NCBI RefSeq assembly: GCF_004011695.2 | Contig: NC_082408.1 | Span: forward strand, 233,501 to 297,500 | Length of the DNA stretch: 64,000 nucleotides | Direction of reading: 5' to 3' | From: Ascochyta rabiei | Taxonomy: Eukaryota > Ascomycota > Dothideomycetes > Pleosporales > Didymellaceae | Shown: positions 12,424-22,787 of the stretch, in pieces | Position numbering within the stretch: position 1 is the first letter of the stretch | Layout of the letters: each line of letters begins with the position of its first letter | Program-made: the position numbers and the translations under genes | Notes under the pieces: model-generated | Told to the model about the DNA's origin: nothing | The model's input: only the letters and a program-made list of their open reading frames with translations | The model's database searches: none

Positions 12424-13114
12424 TCACAGCTTAGCGCGCATACCGTTGTACGCAATGCACTCAATCTCGACGGGGACACCCTTGGGCAGCTGCTTAACGG
12501 CAACGCAGCTCCTTGCCGGCTTGTGCGCAAAGTACTTCTCAAACACGCCGTTCATCTCGGCAAAGTGTGCCATGTCGTCGAGGAAGACGTTGACCTTGAC
12601 CACCTTGTTGACGGGTGTGTTGGCTTCCTTGAGAATGGCGACAATGTTCTCGCAGCACTGGGTTGTCTTGTCGGTGATGCTGCCCTCGATCAGGGCGCCG
12701 GTCTTGTCAGCGGGGATCTGACCAGAGACGAAGACTTGGGGACCGGCGATGATGGCTTGGGACTGAGTGTGTTTATTAGTGGGTGATTGTGGAAGGGGAG
12801 TTGCACGGTTGGAGTCGGTTGATAGCAGCTTGTGATCCTCTCGACCGAAGCCATTGCAGCAAGGAACTTGCAAAACGTACATAAGGTCCAGCAACTGCAT
12901 GCTTTGTCAGCACCTCTACGTCCATGCACCAGGCTCACAGAAACTCACCAGGACAAGCCTCCTTGGTAGCAACAATCTGAATTCCGGACATGGTGCTTGC
13001 GTGCAACAACTGCTTCTGAATCCCAACAGCGCGTGTAAGCAATGGCGTCGTAAATCGAGGTCGAGGCGGTGCAGTAGTGATCAATCGACAAGTTCTCAGC
13101 AGCGGACGAAGCAT
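12424..13114 (-). CDS. MMF1: RidA/YjgF/Mmf1 family protein, predicted mitochondrial
   Basis: Minus strand, join of 12949-13114, 12881-12894 and 12424-12762; 172 residues. Exon 2 is only 14 nt and supplies (G)VAGPY, which completes the family motif GPYSQAI across two junctions; without it the motif is lost. Introns are 54 bp (12895-12948) and 118 bp (12763-12880). RidA proteins deaminate reactive 2-aminoacrylate and related enamines made by PLP enzymes. The C-terminal signature ARSCVAVKQLPKGVPVEIEC includes the substrate-binding Arg. The N-terminus MLRPLLRTCRLITTAPPRPR is Arg-rich and free of acidic residues, like a mitochondrial presequence. The inner ATG (MSGIQIV) would give a cytosolic form, so one gene could serve both compartments. 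Confidence 0.9.
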
Positions 13115-13401
13115 GTAAATCGACCGGAAGTCGAGGTGAATCGTTGTGGTGAGACGGCTTTGTTTGTCTGTGTTGGGGAAAGGTTGACGCAGGCTATCAT
13201 CGGAGCTGCTTGTACCCCTCGCGTCGTCATCGGAGCTATGGGGGTGATACGCCGACAGGGCGCGTGTACTCCTCATGCGCCGACGGGAAACGCGAGCGTT
13301 GACGAATGGGGAAGGTGGGGGTCCGATGTGCGGAGGCATCCCTGCAACGTGAGCGATGGGGGTTAAGACCTTTTTCTATCAAGTATTCAAGTACAAAGAG
13401 T
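13115..13401. other. RidA upstream region
   Basis: Promoter side of the RidA gene; frame open upstream of the chosen ATG but without conserved features. Leads into the minisatellite. Confidence 0.4.
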
Positions 13402-13801
13402 CTGCTGAGCACCAAGACACCAGAAGTCGCATAGATTTACACAACACAGACAGTGTGAACCGCCATGCTTACACCCCATGGAGAGTATACTCACCCGACC
13501 CCTGCTGAGCACCAAGACACCAGAAGTCGCATGGATTTACACAACACAGACAGTGTGAACCGCCATGCTTACACCCCATGGAGAGTATACTCACCCGACT
13601 CCTGCTGAGCACCAAGACACCAGAAGTCGCATGGATTTACACAGCACAGGCAGTGTGAACCGCCATGCTTACACCCCATGGAGAGTATACTCACCCGACC
13701 CCTGCTGAGCACCAAGACACCAGAAGTCGCATGGATTTACACAACACAGGCAGTGTGAACCGCCATGCTTACACCCCATGGAGAGTCTACTCACCCCACC
13801 C
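13402..13801. repeat. Minisatellite, four copies of exactly 100 bp
   Basis: Units start at 13402, 13502, 13602 and 13702, each with CTGCTGAGCACCAAGACACC. Copies differ at only a few sites (for example CATAG/CATGG, ACAGACAG/ACAGGCAG, TATAC/TCTAC), so the expansion is recent. It is not protein-coding and lies between RidA and APRT. Confidence 0.95.
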
Positions 13802-14533
13802 CCGCTTCTCCACGTAGAAACTCTCGTCCATGATCTCTGTAGCCTCTGTCAGCGCCTTGCAATATGCCTTACTTTGCCTCAGCGGCGATTCGGTCCTTCG
13901 ATCTGACATCGAGATTGTCGAGAACGCTAGGATCAGGGGTCAGCCTCAATTCTCTGATAGACGGTCTGGACGACTCTCTTTCCAGACCATCTGCATCGGA
14001 GAACTCAGACGATTGGTTGGTTGGCGAGTGCTCATCTACTCGGAGAGCGTGTATTCGTGTCGCGATTTGTCGGTCAGTCAAATCATCTTCGACTTTCTTT
14101 CTTCGCCTGGCGGTCCGTGGCAGTATCCATGCTCTTCCATGGATGCATTCCACATCACTCCAAGAACAACGTTCTTACAACGACGACCGGGGCCATCCCT
14201 GGCGTGATCACATTAGCGCGCTGTCAGATGGAGGGGTAACGCAAAGTGTTTTCTTTGCAAGGAGGTTGCGGCAGGGGAAATATTTTTAGTATTGTGTGCT
14301 GTTAACAAATATATATATATATATATACATATGTATTCTGTCCTCGTACGACTGCAGTATTGGCCAACACTGCCAGACATGAGCGGAGCATTGTGGCCAG
14401 CTCGATCCGTAGATGTGTGAATAGGTTGGATGAGCACAGGGAGCCTTCCCGACCGGTACTCTGAACCTGCAAACGCCGTGCCATGCAATCCCGTCCGTTG
14501 GTCTATAGTGTAGTGATTCTTTGGGGGGGTATC
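13802..14533. other. Intergenic, APRT 3' side
   Basis: No gene supported. Holds a short TA microsatellite (about 14310-14328). Open frames of 90-140 codons on both strands overlap each other and show no family motif. Confidence 0.4.
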
Positions 14534-15323
14534 TTAGCTGCTCCTCTTCTCCTCCTGGCCAGAGAGCAGGGTGTAGACGGGGGCGTTGAGCTTGTCGCGG
14601 CCCTTGAGGAAGTCGAGCTCGAGGATGAAGATGTACTCGAGGACGTTGCCGCCGAGCTTCTCGACGAGCGAGCCGGCTGCGGAGGCGGAGCCGCCTGTTG
14701 GTGTTAGCCTGTGCGCTCAAGCCGTCCAGCCATCTGCACTCACCCGTCGCAATGATGTCGTCGACAATCAGCACCTTCTGGCCGGGCTTCACAGCGTCGG
14801 CCTGCATCTGGAAGAAATCGGCGCCGTACTCCTTCATGTACTCGGCCGTCTCGCAGGGGCCGGGCAGCTTGCCCCTCTTGCGGACGGGCACAAAGGCAGC
14901 GCCCAGCCTCAAGGCGAGGGTGGGACCGAACAGGAAACCGCGGGCATCCAGGCCAACGACAACGTCGGGCTTCTCGGCGAGGGTCTGGTTGATGTGCAGC
15001 TCGAGGGCGTGGATCAGGGCCTCGAACAGGGTGGGGTCTGCAAAGATGGGCAGGATGTCCTCGAACAGGATGCCGGGGGCGGGGAAGTCGGGGAACTGGC
15101 GCAGGGCGTCCTTGAGCTTTACCTTAAGACCGGCGAGTTCGGAGGAGGCGGAGGGACCGGGGGCGGAGAGCCTTCTCGGGGAGGCATTGCTCTCGAGCGT
15201 CGGGTCTGGCTTGCCGGCGGGGGGGTGGGCAGCGGTGGCCTCGCCTGCAGCAGGCGGATCCGCGGGGGTCGTGGAGTTGACGGGGTGGCGGTGGTGGGCG
15301 GGGGAGTCGTTGGGGGCGGACAT
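14534..15323 (-). CDS. APT1: Adenine phosphoribosyltransferase
   Basis: Minus strand, join of 14744-15323 and 14534-14694; 246 residues. The intron is 14695-14743 (GTGAGT..CAG), phase 1. It converts adenine and PRPP to AMP in purine salvage. Family blocks: [40 protein letters not shown], and the PRPP loop [18 protein letters not shown], which is formed only after splicing. Usual APRT is about 180-210 residues. Here about 65 Pro/Ala/Ser-rich residues precede the core ([20 protein letters not shown] onward), probably disordered. An in-frame ATG at 15437 would extend this further. The start at 15323 is the more conservative choice. Confidence 0.93.
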
Positions 15324-15969
15324 GGTGAGAGAGGCGCGGAGGCAGCAGATACAAGTATGTACGTCGAGCGCGGCGGGCGGTGGGCGGCGGTGGGCGCTGG
15401 ACAGGCGGACGCAAGGCAGGTGAGAACATGGGCGCAATGGCGTCGCTGCACAAAAAAGTGGCTTGAACCCTTCCTTGGTGGGGTCGAGACGTCGAGGCTT
15501 GCAGGGAACAGCAGCGCACCTGCCTACGCGCTACCGCCGCTGCACACCACGGAAACAGCAGCACCACCGTCCACCACACCGTCACCACACCACCACCCCT
15601 CCCTTGTGCCACGCACGCCGGCCGCTTCGAGGGTGGAGCACCGATAAGCAGCCATCGACGTGCACGGCCGCTTCACATGCTGAGCCCAGCAGCACTACCG
15701 ACTCCGGAGTAGGTAGGTCCTGTGTGATATCCATGACTCCGACCCAGCCTGGCAAGGTGTGAGCGCGCCCAACAAATGCTCAAACGTGCCAGGCCGGTGC
15801 CTAGCCCTGTCTATCGTCGACTTCACCGCTTTCCGTCTCCCACATTGGTGTCAGTCAAGCCGTGCGGCAGCTTTCATTGTGACATGCCGCCGCCGTCAAT
15901 AGCGAGGCCTCGTAACGAACGGGCGAATCACACACTCACATCCATACAACGAGGTGATGAATCGTCTCG

Positions 15970-16027
15970 ACTTTCTCTCTCTCTCCCTCTCCCTCTCCCT
16001 CTCTCTCTCTTTCTCTCTCTCTCTCTT
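15970..16027. repeat. (CT)n / CCCTCT microsatellite
   Basis: Pyrimidine tract of CT repeats with interspersed CCCTCT and TTTCT units. Open frames across it are repeat translations. Confidence 0.9.
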
Positions 16028-16402
16028 GGAGAGCTGCTGTGCACCCACCCACACACCAGACGCGTCCTTGCATCCCCTTGTCCACAATAAAAGCACGCCA
16101 ACCATGCACCCGCACACTCGCCCGCGGCACTGCGCTTGGTTCGAAGCCGATGTGGAAACTGAACCGCCGCGCTAGAAGCCCTTTTCCTTCTTCTCCTCTT
16201 GCAACTCTTCGTGTCGGCGGCGGACAGCTCAAGCGTGACGTCGTGAGCATGTGCGAGGATAGGTGGGAGACGTCGCGGAATTGCCCAATGCAGCTACCTG
16301 CTAGCGTGCTCAACTCGTAGCCGAACCCTGGGTACGGCTATCTGATGTGAAGCATTCCAGACTTGAGCTGCTGCCTGTGGACGTTCAGATTGATCAGCAC
16401 GC

Positions 16403-16546
16403 TGTATTGACTCTGTATTGACTGTATTGACTGTATTGACTGTATTGACTGTATTGACTGTATTGACTGTATTGACTGTATTGACTGTATTGACTGTATT
16501 GACTGTATTGACTGTATTGACTGTATTGACTGTATTGACTCTGTAT
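16403..16546. repeat. 9-bp minisatellite, TGTATTGAC x 14 plus flanking variants
   Basis: Fourteen perfect tandem TGTATTGAC units run from 16414 to 16539. Variant units set off by an extra TC flank it on both sides. As the period is 9 bp, the minus strand shows an apparent (Ser-Ile-Gln)n frame, which is not a protein. Confidence 0.95.
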
Positions 16547-16632
16547 CCAATACAACCAACGTAAGCTCACCTTTATGCGCAAGCTCAGGCCCAAGGGCAA
16601 CTCAAATCTTCACCAAATAACCTACCAGCCTC

Positions 16633-18929
16633 TCAACCGTACAAACTGCCCTGCGTGCGTTTACTAGCCTGGCTCTCATTGTGCAGATGCTGCGTGACAT
16701 CGAGAGTGGTCAGGATATGCTCGTGGCTAAGCTTCTCTTCCTTCCGGCTGGCCAGCAGGCGCGCGATCTTGAGGATGTTCTTGATCTGGCGACCGTTCAT
16801 GCTCATGCGCGCAAGCTCGGTGAGCTGCGCTTGCGTGATGGTGTGTTTCTGGCTAGAGGAATTGAGGAAATTGTCCCACACAGTCTTGCGCGACTCAACC
16901 GACAGCTCCTGGTAGTCGAGCGAGATGTGAATGCGCGACTGAAACGCCGGGTCGAACGTCTCGACTCGGTTTGTCGTGAGAAACATGGTGCCTGGCGGTG
17001 TCGTTAGCAGAAATCCTTCAGAGCGTTCAGGTAGTGCACACCTTCGTAGTACTCAAGCACACGGAGGAAGATGCTGACGAGCTTGTTGCGCTCAAGCTCG
17101 TGGAGCGATCGCTGTTCGAGGAACACGTCTGCCTCATCGAGCAGAAGGACAGCATTCCATCGGCTGCACATCTCCAAGATGTCCTGTAGCTTGGTCTCAA
17201 CGTGTCGAGGATCAAAGCCCAGATCGCCTGCGCTCATGAGGTACAGCGGGACTTTCATCTCCTCCGCGACTGCCTCGCTCGTCAACGTCTTGCCTACCCC
17301 TGGTGGCCCACAGAGAAGAATGATCATGCCACGACCTTTGCCCTCAATGACGTCGTCGAACGTGTCCCTATTCTTCCGCTGCGACTCGGTGAAGCCCAGG
17401 ATGAGCTCCTTCTGATTTTTGGGCAGAACTAACCGGTCAAAAGCATCCTTCTGCCACTCAATATCGTCAACACAGTTGACGAAGAAGTTGAGCCACATCT
17501 TGTTCTTCAAACTATAGCCACGGAGCAGAGGTGTGCAGATGAGCTTCTGTTCAGTGGTGAGCGGTGCTGGCTGTGTGCTCTCGTCGTCTTCATCTGCGAA
17601 GCGTCCATCGATGGGCATTCCACCGTCGTCGTCGTCGCAGTCTTCCTCCTCGTACTCTTCTTCACCCTCATCGGACCTCTCGCTATCCCCGTCGTCGACG
17701 TCGCTTTCGCTGTCAGATTTGTCTGTAACAGCCTCCTTCTGGCTCAGCGGTGTGACGTAGACAGCGTTGCCAGGATTGAAGCGATTCCAGCCGTAGGTAT
17801 CAATGACAATCTGCGTTTGTTAGCTGGAGCTTCGAATGGTTCCAGCGGTTTCAACACGTACTCGACCCTTGACGTTGTACTTGTCCTTGGTGCCGAACGA
17901 GCCCATCTTCCAGGCAACGCCGTGGTAGGCCCGATAGTTGGAACCAGCAAGCTCTTCTGCCTTAGCTCCGCGTGCGATAAGACGCTCACGCACAACCTGT
18001 GAGTCGTGGTGGTAGTCAATTGGGTATGCCTTCAGCGAGCCAATGGCGCGGGTACCGGTGAAGACAGGAACGCATACGTTCAGCTTCTGCGTGCCGAACT
18101 TTGTGCCATCCCAGTCAATGTACTTGCCAGTGATCCAGAAACACGGGACTCCCTTTGAATCCAGCCCATAACGAGTACTGTTCAGTGTCAATGCAGTCTC
18201 TTGGCCGTCCTGACGCGCAAAAATCGTTGCGCCTGGTTGGTACAGGGTCCACAGCAGGTCGAAGTTCATGACCCGCTTGTTCATCATATCCTGCGAGGTA
18301 TCGATCAAGCTCTTGAACTCCTTCACCAGGATGCCCTGCAACAGCTCTGCATGCTCCTTGGTCGTTCGCAGCTCCTCCGTCGCATTGCCTAGCTTGCTAA
18401 TGGCTGCCTGCAGCTCTGCCCATCGATGAATGAGTGGCTCGAACTTGCCGGAAAACTCGAGGCGGTTCAGACCGACTGTGACTCCAGGGTAGTTCCTCAG
18501 CACTCCGGCCAGCATCTTCTTCAGCAGCGGACTCTGGACGACGATCGAATGGACTGACAACACCCGCCTGGGGTCGTTGTAGACTTTGACGTTTCGAACA
18601 AGTAGCGCCCACTTGGCGGTCTCGCTGTTCTCCACTGGGTCGCCGATGTCTTCTGGGATCGTGTCTTGCCACTGAAACCGGCCTTTCTTGTCTTCTTTGC
18701 CGGAGTAGAGGTTCTTGAATCCAAGCTTCATACCAGGATCGAACTGCTCGCCGTCCGCCGACTCTTCTGTCTTTGCTTGGCCACTACTCGACTTGTGGTC
18801 ACCGTTGATGATGACATGCTTGACACCGTTCGTGACCGTTTCGACTTGGGAGTCCGACTCATCTGAGCTAGACGAGCCTGAGACGGTTGAGTCACACATA
18901 CTGGGCGACATGGTTGGCTTTGGATGCAA
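16633..18929 (-). CDS. AAA+ ATPase with DUF7025-like N-terminal region
   Basis: Minus strand, join of 17862-18929, 17042-17810 and 16633-16991; 731 residues. Introns are 51 and 50 bp. The N-terminal half (to about 375) holds the conserved fungal region ending in VKGRIVIDTYGWNRFNP. An acidic linker follows (about 387-435, EEEYEEEDCDDDD). The AAA module begins near 470 with Walker A GPPGVGKT (about 524-531), Walker B AVLLLDEAD (about 576-584) and the sensor-1 block TMFLTTNRVETFDPAFQSRI, which is formed across the second splice. This architecture is abundant in moulds, and a mitochondrial or nuclear role has not been assigned. ATGs at 18929, 18911 and 18899 are all possible starts. Confidence 0.88.
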
Positions 18930-19811
18930 GTGACGAGTGTTGCGCTCTGGGTGTGATGGGAATGCCAGGCTTGCTCCACAGTCCAGTCTTGTGAGGCACT
19001 GTGACGCGGAGATGATGGAAAAGAAGCAGCTGACAAGTAGGGTGTAGAATGAGGAGATCGGAGAGCAGCGAGAGAGGGGAGAAAAGGAGATATGTGGAGG
19101 TAGTTGTGTGGCTGTTATGGCGACGAGGCGTACTTAAGCAGTCAAGGTGGTAGGCGCGCGGTTGCCTGTTCGCTGTCTGCCTGCACAGCCTTGAGTCCTG
19201 CTGCGAACTTCACCTCGGGAGACGGCGAGGGTCGATTACCCCGCTGTTTTCAAGGTCACCACGTATTCGATGCCGTGTTGAGCTGTCGACTGAGTAGGCA
19301 GCTTCTGGCTGGTGCGCTAAAGGGCTGACACAAGAGGGCGCTGACGTGCGTTTGTTCAGCCTCAGCTTGGCCCAGTCTCCACGAGGCGGCGGTATTTGGT
19401 ACGGTCTTGTACGTCAGTCGTTGCCATGCTGCCTGAGCCAACGCACCGCGCACTGATTCCAGCTGTACCTGCTGCGATGGGACTGCACTCCACCACAGCA
19501 ACCAAGGGCGGTGCCAGGCTGCAGCGAGTGGCGGCGGCAGCAGGCAGCCGTTCATCGTGCTCGAGCTAAGCATCTACGCATCCACGGCTGTCGCTCGTCT
19601 GGACACTTGCACACGACGGCCGTGGCTACAGGACGACTCGCGTCGATGCAAGCCTGACATGTCGTGAGGTTGGTACTCAGAAGGGGGAGCAGAAAGCAAG
19701 GGCAAGGGTGGGTTCGGTGGTCCGTGTGAACCCCGCGATCGGCGCAACCCCTCCCACATTTTCTACTGCTGCGGTCGCGAGTCACTTTTTTGCGCGACAA
19801 TAGCAGCACCA
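18930..19811. other. Intergenic, no gene recognised
   Basis: 880 bp between the AAA ATPase start and the repeat array before the fusion gene. No motif-bearing frame. Confidence 0.4.
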
Positions 19812-20072
19812 AACCAGACCACAACCCTGGTGACGGTCTGCGCGACCCTCGACCTCGAATCGCCAAATCAGACCACAACCTCGAATCACCAACCAGACCA
19901 CAACCCTGGTGACGGTCTGCGCGACCCTCGACCTCGAACCACCAAATCAGACCACAACCTCGAATCACCAAACCAGACCACAATCTCGAATCACCAAATC
20001 AGACCACAACCTCGAATCACCAAATCAGACCACAACCTCGAATCACCAACCAGACCACAACCCTGGTGACGG
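19812..20072. repeat. Compound tandem repeat upstream of the fusion gene
   Basis: Alternating units: a short one of about 26 bp (CACCAAATCAGACCACAACC type) and a longer one containing ACCCTGGTGACGGTCTG. The longer block recurs with a 79-bp offset (about 19826 and 19905) and, truncated, at about 20058. The last copy ends about 20 bp before the ATG at 20094, so the array supplies the promoter or 5' UTR. Confidence 0.85.
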
Positions 20073-20093
20073 TCTCTACGCTACCCCCCCGCC

Positions 20094-22220
20094 ATGCCTA
20101 CTCTCATCAAGGTGCCGTGCTCGTCGGCCAACATTGGGCCCGGCTTCGACGTCATCGGCCTCGCCCTCAACCTCTACCTCGAGCTCGAGGTCGCCGTCAC
20201 CAGCAAGGACCGCTCGGAGCACTCGCTCAACTGCAGGATCACCTACGAGGGCGTGGGCGCAGAGGACGTGCCGCTCGTCGCCCAAGACAACCTCATCACG
20301 CGCACCGCCGTCTACGTGCTGCGCTGCCATGGCGTCCGCGCCTTCCCCGCTGAGACACACGTGCACGTCAAGAACCCCATCCCGCTGGGCCGCGGACTGG
20401 GCTCGTCGGCCGCCGCCATTGTCGCGGGCGTGCACCTGGCCAACGAGGTCGGCAATCTGAAGCTGTCCAAGGCGCGCATGCTGGACTACTGCCTCATGGA
20501 GGAGCGCCACCCGGACAACGTCGCCGCGGCGCTGTATGGAGGATTCGTGGGCACCTATCTGAACGAGCTGTCGCCCGAGGACACGGAGAGGCTGGAGATT
20601 CCCCTCAGCGAGGTCCTGCCTGAGCCCGCTGGCGGTGTCGACACGGGCCTGCGCCCGCCGCAGCCGCCCCTCAACATTGGCCACTACACAAAGTTCCCCT
20701 GGTCCGCCGACATCAAGTGCATCTGCATCATCCCCCAGTTCGAGGTCTCCACCGCTTCCGCCCGCGCCGTGCTCCCCGAATCCTACTCGCGCAAGGACGC
20801 CATCTTCAACATGCAGAGGCTCGCCGTCCTCACCACTGCGCTTGGACAGTCCCCGCCAGACCCTGACATGATCTACACCGCCATGCAGGACAAGCTCCAC
20901 CAGCCCTACCGCCGGGGACTCATCCCCGGACTCACCGAGATCCTCCAGTCCGTCACCCCCCAGTCACACCCCGGCCTCCTCGGTATCTGCCTCTCAGGTG
21001 CTGGTCCCACCATCCTCGCCCTCGCGACCGGAAACTTCGACTCCATCGCGAACCACCTCCTCGCCGAGTTCAAGAAAGAGGGCATCGCATGCGACTGGAA
21101 ACTCCTGCAGCCCGCCCAAGACGGCGCCACAGTCACCAACTCCCTAAACACCACACAAGCCGAAGCCATGACCTACGCCTCGTCAGGCGTCAGCATCGAC
21201 GCCGGCAATCAGCTCGTCCAGCAGATCAAGGCTTCCACAAAATCCACACGGCGACCCGGCGCAGACGGCGAGATTGGTGGCTTCGGCGGTCTCCTCGACC
21301 TGCAAGCTGCCGGCTACACAGAAGCGCCCATTCTGGTGGGTGCCATTGACGGCATTGGCACAAAGGTCAAGATTGCCTTTGAGATGGGCAAGCACGACAC
21401 CGTCGGCATTGATCTAGTCGCCATGAATGTCAACGACCTTGTCGTCCAGGGCGCCGAACCTCTCATGTTCCTCGACTACTACGCCTGCTCCAAGCTCGAT
21501 ATTGCCTCAGCCGCCAAGTTCATCGAGGGTGTTGCAAATGGGTGCAGACAGTCGGGCGCTGCGCTTGTGGGTGGTGAGACAGCAGAGATGCCTGGTATCT
21601 ACCAAGAAGGCGAGTATGACGCTGGCGGTGCAGCCATTGGCGCAATCAAGAAGGGCGCCACCATCCTCCCCGACACAGCGGCCATGCAAGAAGGCGACAT
21701 CCTTCTCGGTATGTCGTCAAGCGGTGTGCACTCTAACGGCTTTTCGCTCGTCCGCAAGATTGTCGAGCGCAGCGGTCTATCGTTCCACGACGCTGCGCCG
21801 TGGTCACCAGAGCACAACATCGGCACTGCTCTCCTCACACCCACCAAAATTTATGTCAAGCCCCTCCTCGCTGCCGTCCGCAAGAACCTCCTCAAGGGCA
21901 TGGCACACATCACCGGCGGCGGCCTGTCGGAAAACATTCCCCGCATGCTGCCCAAGACACTAACCGCCGAGCTCGACGCAAAGACTTGGCCACTGCCCGA
22001 CGTGTTCAAGTGGCTGAAGAAGACCGGAAGCCTCGAGCACTCCGAGTTCCAGCGCACTTTCAACACCGGTCTTGGCATGGTCATTGTTGTGAGCCCCGAA
22101 AACGCAAAAGCCACACTCGAGCTGCTGCGCGCCGAGGGTCAGAATGTGTTCGAGATTGGGCGGCTGATCAAGCGCGGCGAGGAGGAGGTCATTGTTCATA
22201 ACATGAATGTTTGGAATTAG
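20094..22220 (+). CDS. Homoserine kinase-AIR synthetase fusion protein
   Basis: One exon, 708 residues, no stop or plausible intron at the junction. Residues 1 to about 348 are a full GHMP-family homoserine kinase: VPCSSANIGPGFDVIGLALN, ATP loop PLGRGLGSSAAAIVAG (97-112), and C-terminal LGICLSGAGPTILALATG. It phosphorylates homoserine in threonine synthesis. After a linker of about 10 residues, Met359 starts a complete AIR synthetase (PurM type): MTYASSGVSIDAGNQLV, DGIGTKVKIAF (419 on), GGETAEMPGIY (493 on), SSSGVHSNGFSLVR, AHITGGGLSENIPR. It makes 5-aminoimidazole ribotide in purine synthesis. In yeast and most fungi AIR synthetase is the C-terminal half of ADE5,7, after GAR synthetase. Both halves keep their key motifs. 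The second Met could also be an internal start. Confidence 0.93.
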   Translation: MPTLIKVPCSSANIGPGFDVIGLALNLYLELEVAVTSKDRSEHSLNCRITYEGVGAEDVPLVAQDNLITRTAVYVLRCHGVRAFPAETHVHVKNPIPLGRGLGSSAAAIVAGVHLANEVGNLKLSKARMLDYCLMEERHPDNVAAALYGGFVGTYLNELSPEDTERLEIPLSEVLPEPAGGVDTGLRPPQPPLNIGHYTKFPWSADIKCICIIPQFEVSTASARAVLPESYSRKDAIFNMQRLAVLTTALGQSPPDPDMIYTAMQDKLHQPYRRGLIPGLTEILQSVTPQSHPGLLGICLSGAGPTILALATGNFDSIANHLLAEFKKEGIACDWKLLQPAQDGATVTNSLNTTQAEAMTYASSGVSIDAGNQLVQQIKASTKSTRRPGADGEIGGFGGLLDLQAAGYTEAPILVGAIDGIGTKVKIAFEMGKHDTVGIDLVAMNVNDLVVQGAEPLMFLDYYACSKLDIASAAKFIEGVANGCRQSGAALVGGETAEMPGIYQEGEYDAGGAAIGAIKKGATILPDTAAMQEGDILLGMSSSGVHSNGFSLVRKIVERSGLSFHDAAPWSPEHNIGTALLTPTKIYVKPLLAAVRKNLLKGMAHITGGGLSENIPRMLPKTLTAELDAKTWPLPDVFKWLKKTGSLEHSEFQRTFNTGLGMVIVVSPENAKATLELLRAEGQNVFEIGRLIKRGEEEVIVHNMNVWN

Positions 22221-22787
22221 ATTTCTTGATCGGATGTGGATTTGTAGGGTATGATATCCGTACTTTGATTTGAATCTACAAAAATATAGACTGGCCGCTT
22301 GGCCGATTGGATGCATTTGACGAATAGGAACGGGAATGGAAATGGAAATGAATAGCTGGATCATATGCCTCGTTCCTTCGCACTTGTTCACACACTTACA
22401 GCTCAGACTGCGAGGGCAAGCAATCATATGGCAGTATTAGTCTTAGTCATGAAGTTTTCTTCTCGGTAACCATACGCAGCTCTCTCTACCTCAAACGACC
22501 GGTCTGTTCGCCTCAACTGTTACCCAAAGCATTTCCAACACATTCCTCCATACGTCCGTGAGATGTCCTCATTCTTTGCCGCTACAACTGAGCTAGAAAG
22601 GCTGAGGACTTAGCAAAGGAGAAGCATCGCTCTCGTTACAATATCACAGTATAATACTATTATGCTAATTACTCTGGTTCCATAAAGGCTAGATAAATAG
22701 AGCATTGGTTTCAGCATGATTGCTAGACTAGTATATCGATCTTATTGTAGACTGTAAAACCTAGCCTGTTTGATTGCCCTCATTTTG
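22221..22787. other. Convergent intergenic, partly AT-rich
   Basis: About 570 bp between 3' ends. The stretch 22620-22790 is AT-rich with TATA and TAAT runs and may be an old repeat remnant; nothing identifiable. Confidence 0.4.

Larger units (their letters stand above)
15324..16632. other. Intergenic with two simple repeats
   Basis: 1.3 kb between the APRT start and the AAA ATPase stop. No conserved gene. It contains a CT-rich microsatellite and a 9-bp minisatellite, listed separately. Confidence 0.5.

Noticed and set aside
13402..13801. CRISPR-like array
   Set aside because: Direct 100-bp units with no distinct spacers, in a eukaryotic genome; it is a minisatellite.
14586..15647. Plus-strand 353-codon frame antisense to APRT
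   Set aside because: Lies opposite a well-supported spliced gene and is a product of GC-rich codon bias; no family motif.
16338..16600. Minus-strand frames encoding long Ser-Ile-Gln or Tyr-Ser-Gln repeats
   Set aside because: They are translations of the 9-bp minisatellite; the same repeat is open in several frames and no conserved sequence flanks it.
20076..20900. Minus-strand 274-codon frame antisense to the fusion gene
   Set aside because: Shadow of the homoserine kinase coding strand; no independent support.
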